NCBI GenBank assembly: GCA_030737835.1
Contig: JAUJYN010000044.1
Coordinates: 372,001-436,000 of the forward strand
Source of the DNA: Acorus gramineus
Taxonomy: Eukaryota; Streptophyta; Magnoliopsida; Acorales; Acoraceae
Reading direction: 5' to 3'
DNA: 64,000 nucleotides
Each line of letters starts with the position of its first letter. Position 1 is the first letter of the stretch. Below, piece by piece: positions 24,124 to 36,841 of the stretch. A program made the position numbers and the translations under genes. Under the pieces are notes generated by a model, which saw nothing but the letters and a program-made list of their open reading frames with translations, did no database searches and was not told the origin of the DNA.

Positions 24124-25717
24124 TGTCACGCCCCAGGGCGGCCGTCCCCGAGACGTGGCAATAGATATAGTATCAGCTATCAAGTACAAGAGGTCAACAA
24201 TGACTCCAATAAATAACACACAAGCTGGCAAAGCAATGATAACTGATAACTCAACTGAAAAGCGGAAGCATAAAAATATCAATAGGTCTGTAAACTAAAA
24301 ATATCATTACAAACTCGAATACACAGTCAATGTCCTGTGAGAGCAAAGTCTAGTCCAAATAAAATATACCCTATGCCACATGCACGATTTACAATACATA
24401 AAATGACTCTAGGACTGCTGACAGCCTCGCACTCGAATACACAATCAATGTCATAAAAATATCAATAGGTCTGTAAACTAAAAATATCATTACAAACTCG
24501 AATACACAGTCAATGTCCTGTGAGAGCAAAGTCTAGTCCAAATAAAATACACCTTGTGCCACATGCACAATTTACAATACATAAAATGACTCTAGGACTG
24601 CTGACAGCCTCGCACTCGCCACCCGTCAGACAGAATGTTCCACCCACATAAGACCACTCCACCGGGAAGCTCCAGCTCCACGCCCAACACTTCCCCTAAA
24701 AAGAAACAGTATGCAAGGGGTGAGCTACAAGCTCAATGAGTGGCTGAAAACCAATCACCATTACAACAGTTTAATGATAAGGCAATTTCCTTTCAAGGAA
24801 AAACATGGGTGAAAACCCAATGGATAACAAGGTCACGCGGCGGCACGACCAACCTCACCCTCACCCTCACTCCCGGAGGGAGACTCTTGGGACTCTTGGG
24901 GAGAGACCATACCGTTGGTCGAAGAGACGCGGAATTACTGGTCTACACCACACTATTGGATCATCTACATCGAGATAACTGTCCAACGATGTCTTTGAAC
25001 ATCGATACGTAACCGGACCCAACAACTATGGGAACAGACGAAAACGAATGGGTCACGCGGCGACATGACTTCACCTCATCCTCACCCTCACCCCTAAGGG
25101 TGACACAGGACTGTTGGAAGAAAACCTTTTGTTCTACACCCTTTGTCATCCGGTAGCCCTCTCCCGAGTAGCCTCTACCTATTATACTCCCACAATCAGT
25201 ACATCTGTCGAACGCATCGGTAGTACCTACAGGTGGGAGCCCTCTATCAAGATAGCTTTAACGTCGAGCAGCTTCAACACGGATTCGAAGAAGGGGAGAA
25301 TGATTCCACGCTCCCAATATCATCCGGTAGCCCTCTCCCGTGTAGCCTCTACCTGTCAGCCTTCCACGATCGGTACATCAGCCAGATGTGTACCGCGATA
25401 CGCATCGGTAGCACCTACAAGTGGTGGCACCCAAACAGGACAGCTTCGACGCTGGGGTGTTTCGACGCACGATGATGTCGGGAGGAAGCATCCCATGTTC
25501 AGAAAGCGAACCCTATGGAAAAGTCAACTACGCTCGATAATCACATATTGATGATATCGAATACTCTTGTACTCCCACACGGGTGCGTCGCTCGGACGTG
25601 AGGGGTTACCTCTGCTCTCACGCAGAAATAAGCCCAAGGCATATAACCCAACAGGCGGTTCATGTACGCACCTAGCACGGGTAGGCCTAACTTAATGCCA
25701 TAGCAATCGATTTAACA
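24124..25717 (-). repeat. truncated Ty3/gypsy LTR, minus orientation
   Basis: The segment begins TGTCACGCCCCAGGGCGG, the inverse complement of the LTR 3' end used by the gypsy elements of this window, and continues with the inverse complement of sequence found at 31000-33350. It stops near 25697 and abuts a plus-oriented LTR start at 25718, so only the 3' part of the LTR remains. The conserved stem-loop motif occurs near 24720-24745 in the reverse orientation. Confidence 0.85.
24269..24634. repeat. 183 bp tandem duplication inside the LTR fragment
   Basis: Two copies begin CATAAAAATATCAATAGG at 24269 and 24452, with few differences (for example ATATACCCTATG against ATACACCTTGTG). Confidence 0.85.
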
Positions 25718-27489
25718 TGTTATGCCTGTGTCATTTGGAGCCATTTCGGTTAAGCCTTGGTCACTTCTGGGTCATTCAGGGCCTTTTTGTTTTTTCGATC
25801 GGCGCCGCTAAAATTTTGGCTTTTAGTCACCTGCGGGAGTTAGAGTACTCTGATTGAAAATCTGACTGCATATTATGGGTCCTGGTACCGTTTAGTACTA
25901 CCCATAAAAATTTCATCGAATTCCGGTAACGTTTTGAAAAATATGCAGTTCTGAACCGTATCCGGGTTTTAAGAGTTCCTGGTTGGTCGAATAGTGTGAG
26001 ATATTTTGGGGATGTGGTGACCTTTGGTAACTTTACCCCCACCTTGCTTAGGGATGAAGAAACCTTTGGTTATTGGTTATGTGAGTGGGTGAGCCTAACC
26101 CTAACCTCACCCCCCCTTAAGGTCACCCCTAGGTACTATTTGGGCATGAAAATGACATTTTTGCCCTCTCTCTCATTTCGTGGAACTCTCTCAAGCTCCC
26201 TCTCTTGGTCTTTTTTTTTCCTCTCTTTGTGTGTGGAGAAGGAGAAGGAAGAATCCATTGAAGGTGAAGGTGAAGAAGGAAGCAAGAGGTGAGTTTTGTG
26301 TGTGTTCTTGTGGTTGTGGTTTCTCCTCTCTCAAGCTCCCTCTCATGTCTCCCCCCCTGTTTTTCAGCCAAAAAAGGCTGAGGAGATGCTGAAGAGATGG
26401 TGGTAGTGGTGGTGGTGGTTGAGGTGGTCGTGGGTGTGTCGATAACCCCGCATCTCCCCATTTCCCTCCCCCTGTTTCGGTAAGGCAGCTCACTGTCTTT
26501 TAAAGATCTCAGTGAATCTAGTATTTAGAGGCATATTTTTAGGATTATGTCTTATTATGATTTGATCATCTATGTGTCTAGATGTTATATGTAAAATTTG
26601 GGGTCATTATGATATCTGTGTGGTAAGTTAGAACCTGTTTTGTATGGTCTGTCCAGATTCGCGTAGGAATTGACCTGCTTCTGGAAATTATTTGTTTCGG
26701 GCTTGTAGAGGCAAAATTAGGTTCTAATGTCTTCATGAATTATGATCCCAGCATATCAGAGAATGTGCATGATTTATTGCATAATTTTTAGAAGTGTATT
26801 GGGTGCTGTGGAGACCAATTAGTAGGGCTGGTTGCAGCAGGTTTGGCAGTTTTGCTTTGTTGAGTGTCAAGGAGTTGTTTGCATGTGTCTTGGGTGATAA
26901 TATGGAAGTATCAGGGGTTAGGGCCTTCATGAAGTAGGCTTATATGTGTGGTAGGAGGTTCCATATTTTAATTGTGGATCATTGGTTGTGTTTTGCAGAT
27001 CTCATAGACCGGACGCGCGACGATCCGGGTATCTGTGAGTGGTTTGATCGCGCATCGATGGGGCATCTTAGCTATACTACTTGTGTAGATAAGTAGTATG
27101 GCCATGCTTAAGCTATAATATGTTAGATATATATGCATGTATTGTATCCATGTATGAATGATTGTATTGCATGCGCCCCTCTAGTATGGGCATGTATTTT
27201 GTAAATGTGTATGGATGTATAGAATATGGCATGTCTTAGGTAGTATTGTAATACTACTCCCACCATATTAATTGGAATATCTAGCATGATTAAGTCTGGG
27301 TTAATAACGGGCACCTGCCTAATATTCCCTTGCGATAAGACTCGAGGGCGCGGTGTAGTTGTTGCGCCCATGCTAATGGGGCAAAGCTATGACTAGCTTC
27401 ATGAGATGATGATCTCTCTCGCCCTATCCCTCTGAACGAACTGAGTAAGTAGATGCGATTTCCTACTTGACTCAGGTTCGTTTGGAATA
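25718..27489 (+). repeat. Ty3/gypsy LTR, subfamily A copy 1, 3'-truncated
   Basis: Starts TGTTATGCCTGTGTCATTTG, the LTR 5' end shared with 27839 and, inverted, 61083 and 45871. It runs through the leader intron (26480-26998) and stops near 27489, where the same LTR start begins again in the same orientation. The unit is therefore truncated by a second copy. Confidence 0.85.
26480..26998 (+). other. predicted LTR leader intron, copy A1
   Basis: Boundaries are TTTCG|GTAAGGCAGC and TGTTTTGCAG|ATCTCATAG (519 bp). The same donor, acceptor and following ATCT block recur at homologous positions in the other full LTRs of the window. Confidence 0.7.
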
Positions 27490-27838
27490 TATGCCTGTGT
27501 TATTTGGAGCCATTTCGGTTAAGCCTTGGTCACTTCTGGGTCATTCAGGGCCTTTTTGTTTTTTTCGATCGGAGCCGCTAAAATTTTAGCTTTTAGCCAC
27601 CTGCGGGAGTTAGAGTACTCTGATTGGAAATCTGACTGCATATTATGGGTCCTGGTATCGTTTAGTACTACCCATTAAAATTTCATCGAATTCTGGTAAC
27701 GTTTTGAAAAATATGCAGTTTCAAACCGTATCCGGGTTTTGAGAGTTCCTGGTTGGTCGAATAGTGTGAGATATTTTGGGGATGTGGTGACCTTTGGTAA
27801 CTTTACCCCCACCTTGCTTAGGGATGAAACCTTTGGTT
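27490..27838 (+). repeat. Ty3/gypsy LTR, subfamily A copy 2, left part
   Basis: A near copy of 25718-26066. It is interrupted after CCTTTGGTT by a complete LTR (27839-31473) and resumes at 31474. Confidence 0.85.
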
Positions 27839-30800
27839 TGTTATGCCTGTGTCATTTGGATTCTTATTTTTCGATCGGAGTCGCTAAAATTTTTTGTTTT
27901 AGCCACCTACTGGAGTTGGAGAGCTCTGATTGAAAATTAGGCTACAAAATTTTCTCCTAGAAGTTATGCATTTCCGAATTGGTATTTGGATTTAATTTTG
28001 TTAAAATCCAAGATGAAGAGGTTTAAATATGATTTTATTATGAGATGCTCAGTTTTGAGTTAGCTTTCATACAAAAGTGGAATTAGATCAACTGGATTCA
28101 TGTAGTAAAAGTTATGGGTATTTTACCAAGTATACCCCGGGGATGAAAAATTCTGGCAGCAGCCCTGTTCAATGTTTAGCTCACATTTCGGAATAGCTGG
28201 AGGGATTATTTGATCTTGGCATAAACATGAAAGTTGTAGATAATCTTCTTGGCTTTCCAGTGGACTTTGAATTGTGCAATTCGGAGCTATATTGAGGAAG
28301 TTATGGCTGTTCTAGTGAAGCATGTACAGAATTTCTAAGTCAGGGACGAATTGGTCATTGTACCCTTTTTTGGATATTTATGTGCCCAAAAAATATCTCT
28401 CTCTCTCTCTCTCTCACTCCCCACGTCTACTCTCTTGGGTCTCTCTTTCTCTCTTTCATCCCCTCCCCATGTGTTTGTGGAAATTCCTCAAAGAGAAGAG
28501 AAGGAGAAGGTGAAGGAGGAAGAGAAAGGTTTGTGTAGGTGTTGTTGTTGTTATTGATCCTCCTCTCTCTAGCACCTCTCATGACCATCCCTCCCCCTGA
28601 TTTGCAGCCAAAGAGGGCTGGTAAGAGGCTGAAGAGGAGGGGCGGTGGTGGTGGTGGTAGAGGTGGCCGTGGGCGCGTCGAGAGCCCCGCATCTCCCCCT
28701 TTCCCTTTCCCTCTTTTGGTAAGTCCTCTTCCCCTTCTTCTTGATTTTTAGGGCTGTTGGGATGGTTGGGGAGGTCATGCATGCTAGGTAGATGGGTAAG
28801 AGTGTGTGTGAGGGGTTGGGGAGGGTTAAAAAGGGGTTAAGATTGGCCGCGGGCGGGGGCTGTCTACGCGCGTGCGCGGGCTGGGGACTGTTTGCGCGCG
28901 TGCGCGCGCGGTGAAGGGCGCTGACAGGCGTAGGCGGGCGCGTGCGCGCGAGCGCGCGGGTGCGCGCAGAGTGGGCGCGCGGGTGCGCGCGGGCGCTGGC
29001 GCGAGCGAGGGTGCGCGCGGGGCGTGTGGGCGAGTGCGTGCGGGCGCGCGCGAGCGTGCGCGCGCGCAGGGCATGCGTCTGGGTGGGGGGCTGGGTGTCA
29101 GTGCGCGCACAAGCGTGCGCGTGCTGGGGCATGCGTGGGGCTGCCCAGGGTCTCAGGTAGGTGCTGGGGCACCCGGGCATGCGTGGGTACGCGCGTGCTC
29201 GCATGCGTGTGAGCCCGTATGCGTGCATGTCTAAGTCTTGGGTAAGTCTAGTGATTTCTAAGTGTCGAATTGTGATGTTACTCACCAAATTTGATGCCCT
29301 TACCTTGCAGATCTCGTCGGATGGGATGCGCGAGGTCCCGGGTTGTATGGTGAGTGGTTCGATCCAATCCCCCCCCCCCTCTCGGGATGCGCTCGACGCG
29401 CGTAGTCGCGCGTCGCGCATCGATGGGGTCCCCTAGCTATACTACTTGTGTAGATAAGTAGTATAGCCATGCTTAAGCTGTAATATGTAGATATCTTGCA
29501 TGCTAGGCTTATATACATGTATTGTATCTATGTATGAATGATTGTGTTGCATGCGCCCCTCTAGTATGGGCATGTATGTTGTAAATGTGTATGGATGTAT
29601 AGAATATGGCATGTCTTAGGTAGTATTGTAATAATACTGCCACCATATTAATGGGAATATACAGTATGATTAAGTCTGGGTTAATAACGGGCACCTGCCT
29701 AATATTCCCTTGCGATAAGACTCGAGGGCGTGGTGTAGCTGTTGCGCCCATGCCAATGGGGCAAAGCTATGACCAGCTGCATGAGATGATGATCTCTCTC
29801 GCCCTCTCCCTCTGAACGAACTGAGTAAGTTTGACCCTTTCTTTTAAGTTGGCGATATCCAACGCATGCTTAAGTTAGGCCTTGTGATTAATGACCATGT
29901 ATGCATGTTGTATGATTTATTATGATGTAAATCCATGTTAGGGAGTGTCTTTACAATTATTAGATGATTGTGCATATGGTTCATGCACATAGCTGGATAT
30001 ATTTATATGCGCATGTTAAAAACTGATAGGCCTATCTGAAATAGGCGTGGGTATGACCCGCTGTCGGGTTGTACCTTAGTAGTTAGAGCGCTAGCGATGT
30101 AATCGCCCCGTGCATCCGAGTGATGCACACGTTTGGAATTCAGGAGAATTCATTATCTTATCAGATTGTTAAGCCGGTAGTTGGGGCGTGACACCCCCCC
30201 TGTGTCCGAGCGACGCAACCGTGTGGGAGTACAATAGTGTTTGCTATCATCGATATGTGATTATCGAGTGTAGTGTTTTTCCATTGGGTTCGCTTTGCGA
30301 AAGTGGAATGTTTACTCCCAACGTCGTCTGTGTTGAAGAGGCCCGGGTTGTAGTTCTCCTGACAGAAGACTCCCATTCATAGGTACCACCGATGCTTTCG
30401 GGAGCATACTGATCGTGGTAGTGTACCAGGTAGAGGCTATCTAGGAGAGGGCTAACGAATGATATTGCGAGCGTGGAATCGTTCTCCCTTTCGTTGGATC
30501 CGATGTAGGAACTCCCCAGCGTTGGGAAAGCTGTCCTGACAGAGGGCTCCCATCCGTAGGTACCACCGATGCGTTCGGAAGGTACTGATCGTGGGAGTAT
30601 ACCAGGTAGAGGCTACGTGGGGAAAGGGCTACCGGTGGACCAAGGGTGTAGAGCAGTCTAAGTCTCTTCCAAAGTCCCAAGAGTCTCCCTCCGGGAGTGA
30701 GGGTGAGGATGAGGTGAAGACACGTCGCCTCGTGACCCATTCGTTGTTCGTCCGTTCCCATAGTTGTTGGGTCCGGTCTCGTATCGATGTTTAAAGACAT

Positions 30801-31473
30801 CGTTGGGCAATTATCTCGATGTAGATGATCCGATAGTGTTGCGTAGACCAGTAATCCCGGGTCTCCTCGACCAACGGTATGGTCTCTCCCTAAAAGTCCC
30901 AAGAGTCTCCCTCCGGGAGTGAGGGTGAGGGTGAGGTTGGTCGCGCCGCCGCGTGACCCTGTTATCCATGGGTTTCCACCCATGTTTACCTTGAAAGGGA
31001 ATTGTTTATGTATTGAACTGTTGTATGATGATTGGTTTCCAGCCACTCACTGAGCTTGTAGCTCACCCCTCACATACTATTTCTTTTCACGGGCAGTGTT
31101 GGGCGTGGAGCTGGAGCTTTCCTGTGGTGTGGTCTCATGGGCGTTGAGCATTCTTCCGGCGGGTGGCGAGTGCGAGGCTGTCAGCAGTTCTAGAGTCATT
31201 GTATGTATTGTAAATCGTGCATGTGGCAAAGGTTGTATTTTCTTTGGTCTAGACTTGGCTCTCACAGGACAGTGATTGTGTATTCGAGTCTGTAATAATG
31301 TTTTTGGATACAGACATTGTTTATATATATTATGCTTCCGCTTTTCAGTCAGTTATCATTATCCTTGCTTTGCCACTTTGTGTGTTGTTGTTGGAGTCTT
31401 TATTGACCTCAGGTATTGATAGCTGATATTTTATTATTGCCACGTCTCGGGGACGGCCGCCCTGGGGCTGACA
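27839..31473 (+). mobile_element. solo LTR of a Ty3/gypsy element nested in another LTR
   Basis: A 3635 bp LTR starts TGTTATGCCTG and ends GGGGCTGACA (a two-base change from the usual GGGGCGTGACA). It is flanked by TGGTT at 27834-27838 and 31474-31478. The interrupted host LTR reads continuously across the site once the insert is removed, as shown by comparison with 26050-26090. There are no internal sequences, so a full element was presumably lost by LTR-LTR recombination. A leader intron lies at 28719-29310, with a GC-rich alternating tract at 28840-29230. Confidence 0.9.
28719..29310 (+). other. predicted LTR leader intron, solo LTR copy
   Basis: Boundaries are CTTTTG|GTAAGTCC and TTACCTTGCAG|ATCTCGTCGG (592 bp). 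Most of it is an alternating GC/TG tract unlike the intron of copy A1, although both splice sites and the downstream mini-exon are conserved. Confidence 0.7.
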
Positions 31474-34412
31474 TGGTTATTGGTTATTTGAGTGGGTGAG
31501 CCTAACCCTAACCTCACCCCCCCTTAAGGTCACCCCTAGGCACTATTTGGGCATGAAAATGACATTTTTGCCCTCTCTCTCTCTCTCTCTCTCTCTCTCC
31601 CCCTCTCCCATTTCGCGGAACTCTCTCAAGCTCCCTCTCTTGGTCTTTTTTTTTCCTCTCTTTGTGTGTGGAGGAGGAGGAAGAATCCATTGAAGGTGAA
31701 GGTGAAGGTGAAGAAGGAAGCAAGAGGTGAGTTTTGTGTATGTGTTGTTGTGGTTGTGGTTTCTCCTCTCTCAAGCTCCCTCTCATGTCTCCCCCCCCCC
31801 TGTTTTTCAGCCAAAGAAGGTAGTGGTGGTGGTGGTTGAGGTGGTCGTGGGTGTGTCGATAACCCCGCATCTCCCCATTTCCCTCCCCCTGTTTCGGTAA
31901 GGCAGCTCACTGTCTTTTAAAGATTTCAGTGAATCTAGTATTTAGAGGCATATTTTTAGGATTATTTCTGATTATGATTTGATCATCTATGTGTCGAGAT
32001 GTTATATATGAAATTTGGGGTCATTATGATATCTGTGTTGTATGTTAGAACCTGTTTTGTATGGTCTGTCTAGATTCTCGTAGGAATTGACCTGTTTCTA
32101 GAAATTATTTGTTTCGGGCTTGTAGAGGCAAAATTAGGTTCTAATGTCTTCATGGATTATGATCCCAGCATATCAGAGAATGTGCATGATTTATTTCATA
32201 AATTTTGGAAGTGTATTGGGTGCTGTGGAGACCAATTAGTAGGGTTTGTTGCAGCAGGTTTGGCAAAGTTTGGCAGTTTTGCTTTGTTGAGTGTCAAGGA
32301 GTTGTTTGCATGTGTCTTGGGTGATAATATGGAAGTATCAGGGGTTAGGGCCTTCATGAAGTAGGCTTATATGTGTGATAGGAGGTTCCATATTTTAATT
32401 GTGGATCATTGGTTGTGTTTTGCAGATCTCATAGACCGGACGCGCGACGATCCGGGTATCTGTGAGTGGTTTGATCGCGCATTGATGGGGAATCTTAGCT
32501 ATACTACTTGTATAGATAAGTAGTATGGCCATGCTTAAGCTATAATATGTTAGATATCTTGCATGCTAGGCTTATATGCATGTATTGTATCCATGTATGA
32601 ATGATTGTATTGCATGCGCCCCTCTAGTATGGGCATGTATTTTGTAAATGTGTATGGATGTATAGAATATGGCATGTCTTAGGTAGTATTGTAATACTAC
32701 TCCCACCATATTAATTGGAATATCCAGCATGATTAAGTCTGGGTTAATAACGGGCACCTGCCTAATATTCCCTTGCGATAAGACTCGAGGGCGCGGTGTA
32801 GTTGTTGCGCCCATGCTAATGGGGCAAAGCTATGACTAGCTTCATGAGATGATGATCTCTCTCGCCCTCTCCCTCTGAACGAACTGAGTAAGTAGATGCG
32901 ATTTCCTACTCGACTAAGGTTCATTTGGAATATTGGCATGCACCTGTTAGTGCGCGAGATCGCGCTTGCCCCTTTCTTTTAAGTTGGCGATATCCAACGC
33001 ATGCTTAAGTTAGGCCTTGTGTGCTTATGTGATTAATGACCATGTATGCATGTTGTATGATTTATTATGATGTAAATCCATGTTAGGGAATGCCCCTATA
33101 ATTATTAGATGATTGTGCATATGGTTCATGCACATAGCTGGATATATTTATATGCGCATATTAAAAACTGATAGGCCTATCTGAAATAGGCGTGGGTATG
33201 ACCCGCTGTCGGGTTGTACCTTATTAGTTAGAGCGCTAGCGATGTAATCGCCCCGTGCATCCGAGCGATGCACTCGTTTGGAATTCAGGAGAATTCATTA
33301 TCTTATCGGTTTTGTTAAGCCGGTAGTGGGGCATTAAGGTAGGCCTACCCGTGCTAGGCGTGTATATGAACCGCTTGTTGGGTTATGTGCCTTGGGATTA
33401 TTTCTGCGTGAGAGCAGAGGCAACCCCCTTGTGTCCGAGCAACGCAACCGTGTGGGAGTACAATAGTGTTCGCTATCTCGATATGTGATTACCGAGAGTA
33501 GTTGTTTTCCATTGGGTTCGCTTTGCGAACATGGAATGTTTACTCCCAATGTCGTCCGTGTTGAAGAGGCCCGGGTTGTAGCTGTCCTGACAGAGGGCTC
33601 CCATCCGTAGGTACCACCGATGCGTTCGGGAGCGTACTGATCGTGGGAGTGTACCAGGTAGATGCTACCCGGGAGAGGGTTAACGAATGATATTGCGAGC
33701 GTGGAATCGTTCTCCCCTTCATTGGATCCGATGTAGGAACTTCCCGGCGTTGGAAAAGCTGTCCTGACAGAGGGCTCCCATCTGTAGGTACCACCGAGGC
33801 GTTTGGAAGCGTACTGATCGTGGGAATATACCAGGTAGTGACTACCCGGGGAAAGGGCTACCAGTGGACCAAGGGTGTAGAGCAGTCTAAGTCTCTTCCA
33901 AAAGTCCCAAGAGTCTCCCTCCGGGAGTGAGGGTGAGGATGAGGTGAAGACACATCGCCGCGTGACCCATTCGTGGTTCGTCCGTTCCCATAGTTGTTGG
34001 GTCCGGTTGCGTATCGATGTTCAAGGACATCGTTGGGCAGTTATCTCGATGTAGATGATCCAGTAGTGTTGTGTAGACCAGTAATTCTGGGTCTCGTTGA
34101 CCAACGGTATGGTCTCTCCCCAAGAGACCCAAGAGTCTCCCTCCGGGAGTGAGGGTGAGGGTGAGGTTGGTGATCTAATAATGTTGTGTGGACCAGTAAT
34201 CCTGGGTCTCCTCGACCAACGGTATGGTCTCTCCCCAAAAGTCCCAAGAGTCTTCCTCCGGGAGTGAGGGTGAGGATGGTCGCGCCGTCGCGTGGCTTTG
34301 TTATCCATTGGGTTTTTACCCATGTTTTTCTTGAAAGGAAATTGCTTTGGTATTGAACTGTTGTATGGTGATTGGTTTCCAGCCACTCACTGAGCTTGTA
34401 GCTCACCCCTCG
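31474..34412 (+). repeat. Ty3/gypsy LTR, subfamily A copy 2, right part
   Basis: Continuation of the host LTR after the nested solo LTR. It contains a leader intron at 31897-32425 and repeated blocks near 33560-34360 with CTCCCTCCGGGAGTGAGG. At 34412, after CACCCCTCGCA, it switches abruptly to subfamily B LTR sequence. Confidence 0.85.
31897..32425 (+). other. predicted LTR leader intron, copy A2
   Basis: Boundaries TTTCG|GTAAGGCAGC and GTTTTGCAG|ATCTCATAG (529 bp), nearly identical to 26480-26998. Confidence 0.7.
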
Positions 34413-36836
34413 CATCCGGCAGGCGCACCAGATTGCCGGGCGCGCGAGCGCGGGCGTGCGCTCGGGGGGTGCAGGGGGAGGTGTGCTGGGTAGGAGGTGC
34501 TCGGGCATCAGGCGGGCAGTGCCCGGGCGTGTAGGCGAGCGGTGCTCGGGCCACTCGGCGATGCGCGCAGGCAAGCAGCGCGGGCAGCAGCGCGGGTAGG
34601 CTGGCAGGCGCGCTAGGCGCGTGCTGCCAGGCGCGCTGGGCGCGTGTTGTGCGGGCGTGCGCGTGGGCGCTGGGTGAGGGTCCCGGGTGCTGGGCGCTGG
34701 GCGCTGGGTCGCGGATGCTGGGCGTGCTGGGCATGCTGGCTGTGTTGGGCGCTGGGCTCTGGGGCGCTGGGCGATGAGCATGGTGCAGGAGCATGCACGC
34801 GGGGCGCTGGGCGGAGGCGCAGGCGTGCGCGCGGTGGGGTGAGCAGTGGGTGCGAGCGGGCGGTGTGCGCGTGCGGGGCGCTACGCTGGGGCGCAGTGCG
34901 CACGGGTGCACCCGGGGCTAGGCGAGCTGCTGGTCGAGTGGGTGGTGCGCGCGGGGTGAGCGCGGAGCGAGGCAAGGGCAGCGGAGGTGCGCGCGGGGTG
35001 CGTGCGGGGCGAGGCGCTGGGCGCGCGGGGCATGCGGTGTGCGCGCGGGTTGCTGCGCTGGGGCGCAGTGGACGCGCGGTGCACCCGGGGAGCTTGGCGA
35101 CGTGTCCAGGCGGAGGGCGGGTTGAGGCGCGGCGGTGCATCTGGGGGCGGGTGACCGTGCGGGTGGTTGCCGAGGGTGCGGGAGTGAGTCGGAGTGCTCG
35201 GGCTAACGTGCGTACGGGCCGTATGTACGTTTGCCCGACTGTTGGGTACTTTTAGAATGTTTTGTGTATTTTGTAGTGTTTCTGGATTTTACTCACCGTA
35301 TTAAATACCTGTCTTGCAGATCTTGACGGACGGTCGCGCGACGACCTAGATACCGGTGAGTGGGACGATCCAACCCAGTAGGGAGGCGTTACATGCACTT
35401 GGGCGTGTACCGTCCTCCCCTGGGGCACCATAGTAAATATTAACCTGTTTAATATGAAAACTATGTAAGCATGATAATCTGTAGTATGCATGTCACCCTA
35501 GATTTGTATGCTAGGGACTTATACCCTTAGGACCTGTATAAGAACCATGCACCCTGTTATCATGTTTCCATGCTAGGAAAGCCCCGACCGATGCATGTTC
35601 CCATTTAGTTTAATTTGTTTAAATAAAATGCGAGCATGTGATTATTAGCCTGTCTTAGTGAATATTATAGGGGAGGGGCCTCGCGAGGACAGCGGTGAGA
35701 CCCGGGCTAGGGTACTCCGTGTTCCTTGTTTGGTTGTCGGGATGTCCTATATCGGGACCTCACGCTGCCCTCCCAAGGATTCTTTCCCCGTTAATATTCC
35801 AACCTCTTTATTATTATAATGCATGTTTCCCCGCATCCTGGTTATGCGCCTTGTTGGAATTCTGAAGAATTCAAGGCATTAGAGTTGTAGAGATGTGTGA
35901 TCAGGGGATCCGAGTGGATCATATGCGTATGGATAGGCTGTTCTGTTTCCCTTCGTTGGATCCGTGTAGAGACTGCCCCAGCGTTGGAAAGGCCGTCCCT
36001 TCCGAGGGCTCCCATCAGTAGGCGCCTCCGATATTTGTGACGGACTGTGCTGAAGTTGTGGGTGAAGGCTAAGCGGCCTACGGAGTGGAGGAGAGACTAT
36101 CGGTGGACCAAGGGTGACCAACAGCCTAGTCAGTCCCAATATCCTATGTCACCCATAGAAGGGTGAGGGTGAGGGTGCGGTGGGTCAGCAATGGGGTGAC
36201 CCACTGGTTGTGGAATTGTGGTCTAAGGATGATTATTAGATTAGTATGTCCCAATATCCTATGTCACCCATTGAGGGTGAGGGTGAGGGTGTGGTGGTTC
36301 GGCGATGTGATGAACCACTGGATTTATGATGTTATGCCACTTTGAGGTTGGTTGTTAATTAATTGTGGTTAATATAGCTGTGATGCATGGGTTGTGCTGT
36401 TCACTGAGCGTGTGGCTCACCCCTCGCACAATTGTTTTCTCCAGTTGCCACTGAGCCGGATCAGCAGGAGGAGCCTTCAGAGGGATTCCTTCAGTAGCGG
36501 AGCAGCGCTACGTCCCGCGAGTGTTAGAGGCTATCAGCATCCCTTTTTGGCAGTATGTATTTTATTTCCGTGCTTGAGCACGCGTTTGTATATATACTCA
36601 GTTGTATTTGTGTATATTGGCTCTCACAGGACAGATGATTGTGTATCGAGTCTGTAGTATGTTTTATTTACAGATTCAGTCTTTCGCTTCCACATTTGGT
36701 GTATATATCATGTCAGCCTCTTTGTTGTCTGTGTGTCATTCTAGTTGCTTGTTTATGGTATATTATTGACCTCCTGTGTAGATTCTGATATTATATATAG
36801 ACTTGCCGCGCCACGGGGACGCCCTGGGGCGTGACA
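34413..36836 (+). repeat. 5' LTR (5'-truncated, chimeric) of plus-strand gypsy element B
   Basis: Matches 40677-43075 of the 3' LTR and ends GGGGCGTGACA directly before a primer-binding site. Its first roughly 960 bp are missing and replaced by subfamily A sequence. A GC-rich alternating tract spans 34413-35200. The leader-intron acceptor CTTGCAG|ATCTTGACGG is at 35319/35320. Confidence 0.88.
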
Positions 36837-36841
36837 AAAGT

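Noticed and set aside
24840..24920. Runs of CCCTCACCCTCAC / GAGGGTGAGGGTGAG in many LTRs, resembling telomere repeat
   Set aside because: The unit is GGGTGA, not the plant telomere TTTAGGG, with only two to four units inside LTR blocks. It is an LTR feature.
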